64,000 nt of DNA from Pisaster brevispinus (Eukaryota > Echinodermata > Asteroidea > Forcipulatida > Asteriidae). Below, in pieces: positions 1 through 11,999 of the stretch; the first letter of the stretch is position 1, and every line of letters starts with the position of its first letter. Made by a program: the position numbers and the translations under genes. The notes under the pieces were generated by a model. That model worked only from the letters and a program-made list of their open reading frames with translations. It made no database searches and was not told where the DNA came from. The DNA is taken from NCBI GenBank assembly GCA_023634235.1, contig JAMKCF010000003.1:9994742-10058741 (forward strand). Reading direction: 5' to 3'.

Positions 1-1035
1 GGGCAAATATTTATGTTGAGGCAAGATTCCATATACAAGCAGAATGGGCTTCATATGTATGTCGGGTCAAGCTTGTTGCAAGTCATATAGTGCACTTTCG
101 TAACCTTAACATCGAGGCCATTTTAGTTTGATTTACGACATCATGAATATATTTGACAATCAAATCGGTTGTTGTTTCTAGTGAAAATAATAATTATTTC
201 TTGTTATAATTATTTTCTCTTTCAAAGGTAACATGCATAGCCCCTTTAATGATTTCGGATTGTTTATGAAGTGCGCCCTCTCTAGGTCATATTAATACAG
301 TTTACATGGAGGGAGTTTCGATTTCAATTTCGTTTCCCTAATTTCTACCTAGAAATGTCTCTTTTGACACAAACTATGACGCTGTATGGATTATCTGGCT
401 GTTCGTCAAAGGCAGGAGACTCACTGGATATTATAAAGGTACGTTTTAGATTGACATATAGGCAGATTTGTCGGGTTTCTATTTGTGTACCATGCCAGTA
501 GAGGTTAACGTTAGATTATCAATCGTGTCATGCATGTCAATGTAAACATACCGTTGATCCGTGGCCGTAGGCCGTAGGCCGTGTTTGGTCTTACTAAAAA
601 ATACTAGTAGTGTTTGGTCTTACTACTGACAGTACTGTTCATCAAAAGCAGGAGACTCACTGGATATTATAAAGGTACGTTTCAAATTGATAGGCAGATT
701 TGTCAGGTTTTCGTTAGGTTCATAGGTTACGTTAGTTCAGACATGGAGGCAGGTTCAGATTAACTCGACTCAATCATGTCATGATAAGCCAATGTAAACA
801 TACCGCTGACTTGATCCATAGGCTCTATCTGTTTTGTATGACGTATTTGGTCTTACTAGCCACCGGTGAGAAGTTGGTTTCTCGTTTGACGTTCGATATT
901 TGACATTCGAATGTCAAACAAGTACCAGTTACTGTTTTGATATTTAACGTTTATTTATGCATAAACCATAGAACTATATTGAAGCATTTTTCACATGCCC
1001 AGGCCCTAGAGTTATACCCCAGACCTTTTGTAAAA

Positions 1036-1037
1036 GA

Positions 1038-1111
<74 letters not shown>

Positions 1112-1126
1112 TTTTTTTTTTTTTTT
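1036..1126. repeat. Expanded (GTT)n microsatellite followed by poly-T
   Basis: About 25 GTT units run into about 18 T. The mirror site in the right arm (35,024-35,041) has only about six units, and about 100 bp next to the tract (to about 1,210) is missing there. Short open frames over the tract are simple-sequence artefacts. Confidence 0.95.
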
Positions 1127-1189
1127 ACGTATGAACATTCTACCGTGCATTGTATGCACTTTAAAATCAATGCATTATATCCAAATTTT

Positions 1190-1315
1190 GAACGGTCAGT
1201 CTGACGTGTCCAGACCCATGGGTGGGGCACCGCTACATACAGAAATACAGGGAAGGGTCGAAGAAACACACCCGTGGTCATCTTGATCCAACCTACTCCT
1301 AGAAGTAGAACTACA
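1190..1315 (-). repeat. Dispersed ~115-bp repeat, inverse copy
   Basis: On the minus strand this reads as the same box found three times at 5,190-5,760: GGTCATCTTGATCC-like start, then TTCTGTATGTAG, a GGTGCCC stretch, CCATGGGTCTGGACATGTGAAACTGACC-like end. The right-arm counterpart at 34,930-35,090 is interrupted by the AAC tract. It could be part of a non-autonomous transposon; its class is not recognised. Confidence 0.6.
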
Positions 1316-1329
1316 ATATGACCCATATT

Positions 1330-2335
1330 CAGACCCCTGCCAAATACCCGTCAAAGGTGTGACTAATCTATCCATATAATGTCACACATATGCACCTAGT
1401 TTATAATCAAATGTAATACAAAAGCAATCGGACATTTCACTTAGGCACTAAGGGTTCTCAAAAATGACGAAAAGTCATCATACGCATGCTAAAATTTAGA
1501 CCTATACCTTGATAGACAAAAAATGGCCTGTACTACTTTTGACAGTAGATTCTAGTTGATGGAATACCAGATACCCTGTATCTTAATTTGTAGCTATACA
1601 TACTTATCTCCATTTGTAGATACAGACCTCTAAAAATGCCCAAAACAGAAAAAGGTCAATTTGAAGGGGCGGGGCTTAATTTTTTAGGGGGTCATATCTC
1701 AGAAATGTTAAGGAGTAGGATTCTAAAAAAAAATTTTTTTGCATGGCACCCATAGGGGATTGTTCAACAAAAAAACTAGCACAATCTGAGACTGTGCCTG
1801 CCGAAATTTTTAGAATTTTGGGTGATTTGGCACGGAACGCATGACTCATTTATAATTAGAGAGGAGTCATTAAATAAGTGTATTAATAGTACAAAAATGA
1901 CACAGATTGAGCATGAACAATGGGACATTGAAACCAAAAGCTTAATTCCAGTTAATGTACCTTATTAATAGAGCACAGGGTGTTGTTTCTAGCATAGAGA
2001 AAAACTTATCACTGCTCATTCTTTCCTTTTCTAAAGTGAGAAAGTGCTGGAGAGTTCGTTTGAACAGCAAATTAATATCGATATCAGAGGGATTTTTGTA
2101 GGTTAGAAAAACTTTGTTTGCACCTAATGTTCCAAATCTGCCGAAGCATCTTGGCTATTAAAACACATTGTACCGGTTTTAGGTCACATCCAAGAGTTCT
2201 ATTTGGGTCACTTAGATGAAAGAATTGTTACCAGAGTGTAATTTCCTATAAGGTATTCTACAAAGACCCAGGCATTTATTGTGTGAATGCATAATTGAAC
2301 AGGTGTTGGTGGTGAGTTCAACTTTAATGGGAAAA
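1330..2335. other. Palindrome arm, no recognised feature
   Basis: AT-rich sequence mirrored at about 33,960-34,910 in the right arm. No open frame longer than noise, no RNA gene and no family-level similarity seen. Confidence 0.6.
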
Positions 2336-2339
2336 ACTG

Positions 2340-3690
2340 TCCGTACCTTTGTTGGCGCTAGTATCATTTACATAGGTAGCGGTTTATAGCCTGTCCTGTG
2401 CCCAATTTCCGCACAAAAATTTAGTAAGCACAGAAAAATCTTGCTTAGCAGAAACAGGGTACCAGCCAACATATCATAAAGTTCCAGTGTTGGCACTGGT
2501 ACCCCGCTCATGTCTTGCTAAGTAAAGAAATCTGCTAATCAGAATTTTAAGCACACAAGCTTGCTAAGCAGAAACTGGTTACCAGCCAAAATTCCAAAAA
2601 TGTGCCCCACTCATTTTTTGCTTAGCATAGAAAATAACCAAGCAGTATTTTCTGCTTAACAGCTTTATGAAATAGGGCACAGGGCCCAAAAAACACTTAA
2701 TGCGCTCCATTTTGCAAATTCCTTTACTTAGCAAGAAATTAGCGGGGTACCAGTGGCAACAATGTGAACTTTATGGAATGCTGGCTGGTAACTTGTTTCT
2801 GCTAAGAAATATTTTTCTGGGCCCAATTTCATAAAGCAGTTAAGCAGAAAATTCTGCTTAGCAAATTTCTTTACTTAGCAAGAAATGAACGAGGCACCAG
2901 TCACAACAATGTATTTTTTTGTACATTTTGGTTGGTAACCAGGCAGTTTCTGTTAAGCAATTTTTTTCTGTGATCAGCAAATTTTTGTGCTTACAGGTTT
3001 TATGAAATTGGGCCTTGTAAAGTCTGCTTAGCAAATTTCTTTACTTAGCAAAAAATGAGCAGGGTACCAGTGGCAACAGTGTGCACTTTATCGAATGTTG
3101 GCTGGTAACCTGGTTCTGCTAAGCAAGATTTTTTCTGAGCCCAATTTCATTAAGCCGTTAAGCAGAAAATTCTGCTTAGCAAATTTCTTTAATTAGCAAG
3201 AAATAAGCGAGGCACCAGTCACAACAATGTAATTTTGGCTGGTAACCAGTTTCTGCGAAGCAATTGTTTTCTGTGCTTACAGGTTTTATGAAATTGGGCC
3301 CTGTGCCCAATTTCATAAAGCCGTTTAGCAGTAAAGTCTGCTTAGCAAATTTCTTTACTTAGCAAGAAATGAGCGAGGCACCAGTCACAACAATGTATCT
3401 TTTTGTAGATTTTGGTTGGTAACCAGATTCTGCTAAGCAATTGTTTTCTGTGATCAGCAAATTTTTGTGCTTACAGGTTTTTATAAAATTAGGCCCTGGG
3501 CCAAATTTCATACAGCTGTTAGGCCGAAAATTCTGCTTAGCAAATTTACATAGATTTGTCTGTGATTACTACACTTTTGTGCTGAAATTGGGCCCAGTAC
3601 AGGCTAAGGCGCTATACTGTTAGGCAGCGCTATGAAATTGGGCCCAGGACAGGCTATAAGGCGGTACCTAAGGTATTGACAATAACAGTT
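2340..3690. repeat. Cluster of nested TIR-type repeats (GGGCCCAATTTCAT family), left arm
   Basis: A unit of about 180-190 bp occurs several times in both orientations. Its parts are GCCCAATTTCATAAAGC, TTAAGCAGAAAATTCTGC, ACTTAGCAAGAAATGAGC, and TTTTGGCTGGTAACCAG. The cluster is bounded by inverted blocks containing TAGCCTGTCCTGTGCCCAAT (near 2,390) and its complement (near 3,640). This looks like a non-autonomous DNA transposon family inserted repeatedly into itself. The right arm carries the matching cluster at 31,970-32,245 and 33,632-33,960, split by another insert. Confidence 0.75.
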
Positions 3691-5160
3691 TTGCCCATAA
3701 AAAAAGCATGGAGGTGATGGCGTTTATTGGCAAAATGATGTGATGTATACCATTATCTACGTCTTCTACTTTTTTCTTTCTTTTCTCCGGCAGAAGGGTG
3801 TATGTCACTCCAATACTTTATTGACAGTATGGGCGTACAACAATGAGATCGTCAAATTAATAAAATTATCACACACACAAAAACAGATTAATTTTAACAT
3901 TTAAATGCTTGATCTACATTGATGTATTTGTGTGAAAGCAAATATTTCTGAATCATGTTTCTGTTTGTCGCATTTTTTAAAAGAGAAAGAGAGATTGTCA
4001 CTATTGATACGGCAAATAATATGACAATCAATCTGGAAATATTTCCGGGAGGTAGCTCAATAAAGTGGGAGGTGAGGTATTTTTTTTGACGTAAAAGACG
4101 TAAATCAGAAATAGCTCGAAACATGGTTTAATACAGCAGTGTTCTATTAATGGTTCATTGCTACAATTTAAAATGAGAGAATCTGTCCAAGTTGCACGTA
4201 ACTTCTTGGCAAACGAATGGAAATGGAAATGATCGCTATTTTAAAAATGTTTTCTGTTTGCACTAATTTTGTTTGACCATAACGGTATATCGAGACATAC
4301 ATTGGTTTGCTAGCTCAACATTAAAGAAAAGACCTACGTTAATGTTAAGGCAAACATTTAAGTAAAAGTATATCGAGGACATACCGTTGTGTCAGACAAT
4401 ATTATTTAGGTCTATAGAGCTAATAATAAACAAACTGCGCTGGTTGGCATGGACGGCAGAGTATGAACAAAACATTCAATCTGCAAACTTTCAATTAAAT
4501 TACCTCCATGATTGGTTGCTTTGTTTCCAACAAATTCAACAGTATTTTTGAATATTTGTGTTACAAACTGTGGCTATCTGCTTTTGTTTTGCATTTATGG
4601 CTTTCCACAGTTTTCCAACCTCGTTGGCAAAAACTCTGGCTGTGACGTTGCAATAGAAAGGTCTATTGGCCTACTCTGGGGAAAAATGCAAAGTGTATGC
4701 ATGTGTTATTATCTTCTAAACGATAAATTAATCTTTTCAAAGTGAAACTTTAATAAATAAGAAGAGTGCCCTCAAATTTACTTGGAGCAAAAAATCTCAA
4801 AAACCCCTTTCTCGACAGGCGGACGATAGGCGGGGCACCGCACCGTGAATAAATAATGTCGGATGACATAGGGGAACACTCACGGTTTAACGCGATCCAT
4901 TTGATACTAATAGCTCGCTTAGTTTAAAATGAAACAAAAACGAAAAACTTTTATTTCGATTACAGTGTTTGTACATGTCCCTTGCTACATATTTAGTTGT
5001 TGCTCGGTTGCTATTGTATGAACCATTGTAGGTCTATACTTTGAAACTTGTGAATTAAGCTTGCGACGTCCAAAAACCTGCGTTACAGCGAAAACCGACC
5101 CACTTCTACCTTTGCATGCATGTACGGTAATATTTGTACAGTCAAAATATTAAATTGTTT
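3690..5160. other. Palindrome arm, no recognised gene
   Basis: Low-GC sequence mirrored at about 30,460-31,970. Short open frames at 3,894-4,124 and 4,512-4,745 show no domain and contain substitutions and indels in the mirror copy, so they are not called. A 60-bp block near 3,980-4,045 is single here but tandemly doubled in the right arm. Confidence 0.55.
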
Positions 5161-5189
5161 TAAATCTAAAAAAACAAATATTAAGACCA

Positions 5190-5760
5190 CATGGGCCAGA
5201 TTATGATGACCGTGCATGGGTGTGTTTCCTGCACCATCCTCTTTAATTCTGTATGTAGTGGGTGCCCAGCCCATGGGGTCTGGACATGTGAAACTGACCA
5301 TTAAATATTCGGAATGTAATGTAAAACCTTCGTTCAGCAGGCGCTGCCATGCGAATGTCAAACCAGGTCATGTAGTGCACGGTACGGCTTTTGTATTATT
5401 TTTTTCAAAAATCTAATCAAAGTTCGTTCTTTTTTAAAAACACGATGACCATGGCTTTGTTCATTGGACCCTCCTCTTTAGTTCTGTATGTAGTGGTGCC
5501 CAGCCCATGGGGACTGGACGTGTGAAACTGACCATTGGAAATTGGGAGTAAACGCATTGATTAACTGCATAAAGATCATGTACATGTACGGTAGGATATG
5601 CGTCAAAATATTAATGTTTTCAAAAACCTGTAAGAGAATTACTAAAACCCCATGGGCTTGGTCAAGATGACCATTGGTGTGTTTCTTTGACCATCCTCTT
5701 TCATTCTGTATGTAGTGGTGCTATGGAGTCTGGGCATGTGAAAAATGTTTAAATACAGTT
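5190..5760 (+). repeat. Three tandem copies of the ~115-bp dispersed box
   Basis: Copies begin near 5,200, 5,445 and 5,660. Each carries a GATGACC start, CCATCCTCTTTAATTCTG or close variants, TATGTAGTGGTGCCC, CCATGGGGTCTGG and GTGTGAAACTGACCATT. Only the first copy survives in the right arm (about 30,265-30,420), because the right arm lacks 5,364-6,363. Confidence 0.75.
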
Positions 5761-6363
5761 CTAATGTTCATGTACTAACACAAAGGGCCTACATCATTGT
5801 GGGTTTACAGGCCCCATACAGCCTGCCAGCATGGCCATTCTTGCTGCTTTAATACCAACATTGACAGTTTGGATCAACGATCAGACTACGTCTTTTCTCA
5901 GTGATCTGTCCCAAGAAAGTCATTAAAAACGGGATACGTACAAAAATCTGACTGCTACATTTTCATTTTCGGATAAACAAGATTTTAGTTATAATGAGTG
6001 AAAAATGGGGGGGGGCAGACTTGGCATTTTCCCTTATCTAAAATGACTTTCTTTGGAGTAATCGTTGAGTGAATACTGAACTGATCGTTTTTAAAAGCTT
6101 TTGGATCCCAATACTTTTAGGGGGGGGGGGGGCACGTGTTTTTAGATCCCAATACTTGATCTTGGCTTGTGCTTTTATTGTTCATGACTTTTCAATCTTT
6201 TTTAAACATTTTATCAGCAGCTGTTTTTGTGTGATCGAGCAATTCCAGTCTGTCCCAACTTCTGAGAAAGCTAACTCTACTATCGAGGGTCTCAGAGTGA
6301 AGTTGATGAAAAAACAGAGTCATACTACTTTGAGGAGCTCACCTGTTAGTGATGAAGCTGTGA
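5364..6363. other. Left-arm-only segment (about 1 kb)
   Basis: In the right arm the sequence passes directly from the complement of GAGGCAGAAG (left 6,367) to that of CATGCGAATGTCAAA (left 5,349). The intervening kilobase, with two of the three ~115-bp boxes and a poly-G tract at 6,121-6,132, has no right-arm partner. It is either a right-arm deletion or a left-arm insertion. Confidence 0.8.
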
Positions 6364-6364
6364 G

Positions 6365-7400
6365 ATGAGGCAGAAGTTGATCAAGAGTGGAGACACCTCA
6401 GAAAAGAACCAGTTAATGGAGAGACATCCCCAGCGGTGGATGACGGCAAGGTGTGCACCATGTTTTACAGGTAAAAATCAATACCAACTTTTGTCTTTTT
6501 TTGAGAACCATATATTTTCTATTTTTAATATTTTTGATCAAAAGTGAACATGCTTTAACTTCTTTTAAAAAAGGAGTTTTTTTTAATACAAATCATCGAC
6601 ATGTTTTTTTAATATCGTCAACAGTTTTCTAACTAAACTCAGTATTTCAAGTTTAATATTTGATTACAGTTTCACTTCCTTGACGATCAATAAGAAGCGA
6701 ACAAGTTCTTAGTTTTGTTTTGTTTTGTTGTTGTTGTTGTTTGTTTTGTCTGTTTGTTTGTTTGTTTGTTTGTTTGTTGTTTTGAGGTTTTTGTTGTTTG
6801 TTTTTGTTGTTGTTGGTGGGGTTTTTTTTTTTCTTCTTTTTTTTGAGGGGGGGGGGCGTGAACAGCGGCGTAGACAAGACTTTTTCAGTGTGTGTGGGTC
6901 GCATTACTTTTAAGTGGGGGCCCAATTGCAAGGGGATAGGCTTGTCAGTGGTGGGTCATGCTTTTATTTTGGAAGGGGGACGCTGCAGGGGGCCACCGTC
7001 TTCTTATGTTCGTGGCACTTTGTGGCTGCGGTAGCAATACTGATAACGATCGTTAATTAAATTTTACAAACAGGCATTCCCCCTTTTCTTTTTCCTATTA
7101 ATTTTTGTGAGGCCACTGCAAATTTGTGGGGGGGGGGCACCAGCCCCAGCCCCCAGGTTGGGGGTGAGGTTACAGAATGACAAACCATTATATTAATATT
7201 TGTTAAGACAATAATCAGTTTGCTGTTCCATTTTCACAATCATTACTTGATAATGAATTAACCAATGAATATTATTTATTCTTGTTTGTACAGGAGAACT
7301 TCAGATTGGGCTTACGGGGAGCTTTTGGAATCTACAAGAAAGGAATGCCGCTCTGCAGCCATCTATAAAATGCAACAGTATTGAATGCTCTTGAAAAGCA
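6365..7400 (+). pseudogene. Two exon-like blocks with matching splice sites (left arm)
   Basis: A block ending at 6,470 (TTTTACAG before GTAAAAATC) and a block starting at 7,294 (after TTGTTTGTACAG) join with one frame kept open. Across the join it reads FYR-RTSDWAYGELLESTRKE and runs to a TGA shortly after. The upstream block has no clear initiator and shows frame changes. The right arm keeps both splice sites and most of the frame (29,311 and 30,138, minus strand). No family is recognised. This may be a decayed captured gene piece or an exon of a non-coding transcript. The 823-bp intron-like interval holds a (GTTT)n tract at 6,715-6,840 and two poly-G runs. Confidence 0.35.
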
Positions 7401-7639
7401 AGTCCTCTGCAGAATAGATACCACGAACAATGCAACAGTCATGTTGATGATAACCCAGATGGAAGATGGAACACCTGATGATAACATAGATGGAACACCT
7501 GACATTCTGCATCAGACTCTTCCAAGGATACATACTTGTGTTCTGTAGAACTTTGGGTGCTTGGGATTACAACTCTTAGAGCGTAACACCATGAAGAATT
7601 TTTATATCAAGACAATAAGTCTGGCTTCCATTTGATATT

Positions 7640-8535
7640 CAAAATGTGAGGATTATGTAATAAGATGTTATTAATTAATAATACATAAATAAATAAATAA
7701 ATAAATAAACTAGTAAGTTGGTTGTTGGTAAATTAGCTAATTAGGTAATTAATTAAATTATTTATTTATTATTCATTTGATTACTTGTTTGTTTGCTCGT
7801 TTGTTTTTCGTTGGTTTGTTTGTTTGTTGATATTTTATTTATTTATATATTTTTTGGTTAAAATTTGTATTTATTTACTTATTTATTATTTATTATATTT
7901 TTTAAATAAATATATTTATATTTTGTTATTGTTATATTTATTTTTTATTTATTGATTCTCTCTATTTATTTAACTGTTTGTTTTTCTCGTTTCTTTGGGT
8001 GTTTGTTTGTTTATATTTTATTTATTAATATTTTATTTATTTACTTACTTATTGATTTTTGTTATTTTTATTTCTATACTTATTTGTTAAATTGTTTACT
8101 CTTTTTATTTATATACTTATTTATTTATAAATTTATTTGTTTGAATTTGTTTTTTTTCTTATTTATTGTTTATTATATTTTTTAATCATATATAAATATT
8201 TATATTTTTGTTAGTTTTATATATATGTTTTATTTATTGATTCTATTTATCTATATGTTAACATGTTTATTTATTTATCATTTATTTATTTAATATTTTG
8301 TTTGTTCATTTGTTTGTTTATATTCTATTTATTTATTTTTTATATATTTACTTATTATTTGTATATTTTTTTACTCTTTTAATTTATTGTATTTTTTTAA
8401 ATTTATTTTATTTATTATAATTTTAATTATGTATATTTATATTTTTGTTATTTATATATTTGTTTTGTTCATTGATTGTATTTATTTATTTATAGATTTA
8501 TCTATTTATTTATATAAATTTTTTATTTAAATTGA
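7640..8535. repeat. Low-complexity TTTA/TTTG-rich tract, left arm
   Basis: Nearly 900 bp of degenerate (TTTA)n, (TTTG)n and similar words; open frames here are phenylalanine/isoleucine/tyrosine-rich artefacts. The mirror tract in the right arm is at 28,250-28,950, with many small length differences. Confidence 0.9.
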
Positions 8536-8940
8536 AGAAGAACACACTGAAAAACACTGAAATTAATGTACGTGAATTTTCTAACATATTTGCAAATAAA
8601 ACATCTGTTGGAAAATGTTTATACCCATACTATTTTGAATGTTTGATATTTCAATTGTAGAAGAAAACAATACAAGTGCTTTGAAATAATTTCCTAAAAA
8701 TGTATGTTATTTTGAACAATGTTTTAAATAAAGAGATATTTTCAACATCTAAACTTTCCAGATTTGTTCGTGTTAATTTATTATCTGTCAAACTTGGAAA
8801 TGTATATTTTGTTAAAAACTTCAAATAGCAAGACACAACAAAATTTAAAATATTAACTTTTTCTTAGTGGAAATTAATCTCAATATTATACGGTGGAAAA
8901 CTTTTTTCAGTGGTGGTAGTTTTTAAATAACTAATATTTG

Positions 8941-9005
8941 TTGCCAGAGGGCGCCCATTACAGACAACAGAGGGCGCCCTTTATAGTCAACAGAGGGCGC
9001 CATTT
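8941..9005. repeat. Three ~25-bp repeats with AGAGGGCGCC core
   Basis: CAGAGGGCGCC recurs three times, separated by TTACAGACAA- or TTATAGTCAA-type spacers. The mirror triplet sits at 27,722-27,786 with GGGCGCCCTCTG. Similar GAGGGCGC motifs occur elsewhere (44,080; 63,466). Possibly a transposon terminus or a CTCF-like zinc-finger site cluster; no further support. Confidence 0.7.
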
Positions 9006-9100
9006 ACACTATATATTTTTACATGTATCAGCGTGTGTTTGTATATACAACACGTGGTTCTAATATTCATCTTGGTTAAAAATTATTGGTTTGGTGTGGA

Positions 9101-9184
9101 TCGCCGATGGCCTAGCGGACAAGGTCACGCACGGGGAGAGCAAGATCGGAAGACCTGCATGGGTTCGAATCCCGGCAAGTCGCA
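9101..9184 (+). repeat. tRNA-like SINE head (box A and box B), left arm
   Basis: Box A TGGCCTAGCGGA at 9,108-9,119 and box B GGGTTCGAATCCC at 9,161-9,173 are well placed for an internal RNA polymerase III promoter. The acceptor-stem halves do not pair, and the fold is a poor class II tRNA. A tRNA-derived SINE or pseudo-tRNA is therefore more likely than a working tRNA. It is followed by a TAACACGCAC-rich stretch and A-rich sequence. Confidence 0.7.
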
Positions 9185-9378
9185 AGGTAAGTGAAATTAT
9201 ATAATGTAAACTAACATGCACTAACTAACACGCACTAACACGCACACACAAGCACCACGGAGGGACACCCACAAGGAGGGACAGGCCAGGACGGAGGAAG
9301 GAGAGGGGAGGTGGACAGAGAGAGAGAAGAGGGGTGGATGAATTTTTTTTTATTTTCGAAAGGGGAAAAAAAAAAAAA

Positions 9379-9560
9379 AAGTATGAAAAACCGAAAATTA
9401 ACGGTCTTTCATTTTTTTTAAATCGGCTGAAACGCACGCTCGTCAATTATTTTTGATTTCAAAAAAATAAATAATAAAATATGAAAAATTGAAAAATTTA
9501 CGGTCTTTCAATTTTTTAAAATGGGCTGAAACGCACGCTCGTTAATTATTTTGCATTTTA
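9379..9560. repeat. Two-copy tandem repeat (~105 bp), left arm
   Basis: AACGGTCTTTCATTTTTT then GGCTGAAACGCACGCTCGTC at 9,399-9,442 recurs as ACGGTCTTTCAATTTTTT then GGCTGAAACGCACGCTCGTT at 9,500-9,542. The mirror pair is at about 27,150-27,325 in the right arm. Confidence 0.8.
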
Positions 9561-9599
9561 ATTATTTTTTTTTTTTAAATACAATTTTGGTGCCAAATT

Positions 9600-10225
9600 A
9601 CCATAAACTTTTAATTTTTGGGAAATATAAAAGGTTTCAGCCACACTTTCATGCTAAAAACGATGCTTAAATTACTCTACTACATAAATTACGCATTCTG
9701 GTCACACACATAACTTTTTAAATTGTTACACAATATTAATCTGCATTTTTAAGGCTTTAACATTTCTTCAAACACCTTATAAAGATGCTTAACTTTATGT
9801 CCATACTTTTTCACCATTGATTGCACACAGACTTTAAATTCCTTCTGGTTTAAGGGCCTATAAGACATTCTACATTACATTTACAAAAACAACATATTAG
9901 TTTCAACTAAAAAAGTAACATTTACGATGTCTAAAGGGCACATTTAAATTTGCAAATAGTTGATCCCATGATTTACAGAAAATTACAACTTTGTTCTTTG
10001 ACTGTATAGTAACACACTAACACTTCAAAATATCTGATCTTAACTCTATGGATTTTTAGTTCACGAGGCAATAATAGTCTGTTACTATGTTCATGTGTCA
10101 CTGTGAGACTGTGTTGTTCATTGGAGACAGGGCACCAGACAAAAATGGCTACTGACTGATTTATTAAAGTTTTAAGAGCGTGAGGAAAACGTCCGTTTTT
10201 TTAAAGTGTAGAATTTGCATAGTGA
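9600..10225. other. Palindrome arm, no recognised feature
   Basis: AT-rich sequence, mirrored at about 26,560-27,120. No gene seen. Confidence 0.6.
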
Positions 10226-10725
10226 GCAAACTTGTTTCTTTACTTTACCTATCATACCAGTAATACCACTAAGCAAACGTGTGCCTACAAGTAAAAAAAA
10301 ACTTTATGGCTAGGTCAACGCTAATAACTATACATCTAACGAACAAGGACATCATACATGTAGCTGATCTAGTTGAGTCTAGATGTTGCAGGTTGTTGTT
10401 TCAGTGATCAGTTTTCGAAGAGACGTTAATGATTACAGACGATACAAGGTCCCTTTAGATATGATACATTTGCATAATGGAGAACAAATTTGTTTCTTAC
10501 TTTATCTTACACTTCATAGCACTCTAAAACCTCATCAAATATCAATGGCTAGGTCAACACAAAAATCTGCACAAAAAATTAATCTAATCAACGAGGACAT
10601 TATTTAGCTGATCTAGTTGAGTTTGTTTTGACAACAATAATGTTGTAGCAGCTTGTTGTTTCAAGAAATTAAGGACCGTGATCAATTACGATTATACAGA
10701 TGATACACAGTCCCTTTAGATATGA
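10225..10725. repeat. Tandem duplication, period ~250 bp, left arm
   Basis: TAGGTCAACGC...AAGGACATCAT...GCTGATCTAGTTGAGT at 10,313-10,379 is repeated at about 10,551-10,623, and TCCCTTTAGATATGA recurs at 10,451 and 10,711. The right arm (26,110-26,440) keeps fewer copies. Confidence 0.7.
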
Positions 10726-11039
10726 CGCACTTTTAATGTTAGTTTTGTTTGCATTTTGATCGAATCTAGTTGAAAGTACATCAATGCAATAAAACAGCAG
10801 CAGTAATAACAATGTATACACTAAAGGTCTGTTTACATTATACAAGAAATTGTCAGAATACTTTTTCCCACTTTTGTACTGGTTAAAAATCTTCTTGGCA
10901 TACATATACTGTATGCTTAATTACAGACGTTGGTACATGTGATTTTAAAGAATCACATCAGGACTAGTAGTGAGGGCGATGATGTCCTGTAAATGTTGTG
11001 TAAACAGGCCATTTTACAATGTGTATTATTAACGTAACA

Positions 11040-11290
11040 AGCCTACCTCAATATTCCAGAATTCTTAAGTTACAGATTTGAGGTTGCTTGATGCAGAGAG
11101 ACGATAACGTAGTTGACTAAATCATGGTTAAGACGAGAGCCAAGTGTTCTCTTTAGCTGAGCTTGTTGTGTATCTCTCGTTAGAACTAAGGTGTTTAATT
11201 GTCACATCATCTTGAATGTACTGCAATAAAAACCCAAAGAAGATGTATGCATAAATGGATCAACAACTTTTTATAGAATTCTTTTGTTTT
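11040..11290 (-). repeat. Exon-like repeated unit, copy A (left)
   Basis: On the minus strand it has an acceptor TTTTTATTGCAG before TACATTCAAGATGATCTGAC-like sequence and a donor ATATTGAG before GTAGGC. The same unit with both splice-type ends recurs at 13,060-13,260, 16,625-16,830, 21,200-21,390 (plus) and 25,855-26,050 (plus). It is flanked by GTAAACAGGCC. Frames are short and poorly conserved, so any transcript is probably non-coding or decayed. Confidence 0.45.
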
Positions 11291-11465
11291 CAGCAACTCT
11301 ATCAACAACCTTCAGCTCTAAGTGTAAGAATGAGAGACAGGGTAGGTGTGCTGATGAGGAAGAAGACAGATATATACTGGTATGTTAAGGTACGTGAGAC
11401 ACAGTTTGGATGAATGAGGGAGATGTGTATTGGTGGAATTGGATTGACAAAGTACATGGTACTAT

Positions 11466-11990
11466 GGTTGCGTTCGAGTAGCTTACACGTTTAAAGTAAA
11501 ACTTACACGAGAGCATTCGATTTGTGATACTCGTGTCTGCCCCGGTGTCAGCCACCACAGCCCCAGTTCGCGAGCAGGTCTCTGGTGTATGCCTGGGTGT
11601 AATGACGTAGTTTCTGGCTGTAGGCGTATCATACCAAGATGGCGGGGGACAAGATGATTGCAACGCAAGTACAAAAACTACAAATTAATACACTGATTTA
11701 TCATCTATGAAACAATTATGGCAAAAAAAACACAGTTGGTGAGTGTGTGCAAAGTAACAATGATATAATTAATTTGTGTCATCACGGACATTGACGTTTT
11801 CAAATTGAGCAGACGACGGAAATGACGGAGCTGTCTGTTTTCATCTTTTTAAGTCGCGCCGCTACGCAACAATCTTTGGCCTTAATTTTCCCAGAGTACC
11901 AAGCGAAAACACAGCGGCGTTCGATTAGCCTCATTTTGGGGTTACCACGAGTGTACACCCCTGGTACACACGGGGAAGCTAATCGAACGC
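11466..11990. repeat. MITE-like inverted motifs GCGTTCGATTAGC, left arm
   Basis: GCGTTCGATTAGC at about 11,923 and its complement GCTAATCGAACGC at about 11,971 face each other about 35 bp apart. Related motifs GCGTTCGAGTAGC (11,470) and GAGCATTCGATT (11,511) lie further left. The right arm has the same set at 25,050-25,125 and 25,550-25,605. Probably one or two small TIR elements. Confidence 0.6.
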
Positions 11991-11999
11991 ACCATATAA

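Noticed and set aside
937..1326. Poly-valine, poly-glutamine and poly-asparagine frames
   Set aside because: All are the GTT microsatellite and poly-T read in different frames.
7952..8185. Hydrophobic membrane-like small protein
   Set aside because: Encoded by TTTA-type low-complexity DNA; the mirror copy does not keep the frame.
9101..9184. Functional tRNA gene
   Set aside because: Box A and box B are fine, but acceptor halves do not pair and no normal anticodon arm forms; a SINE head is more likely.
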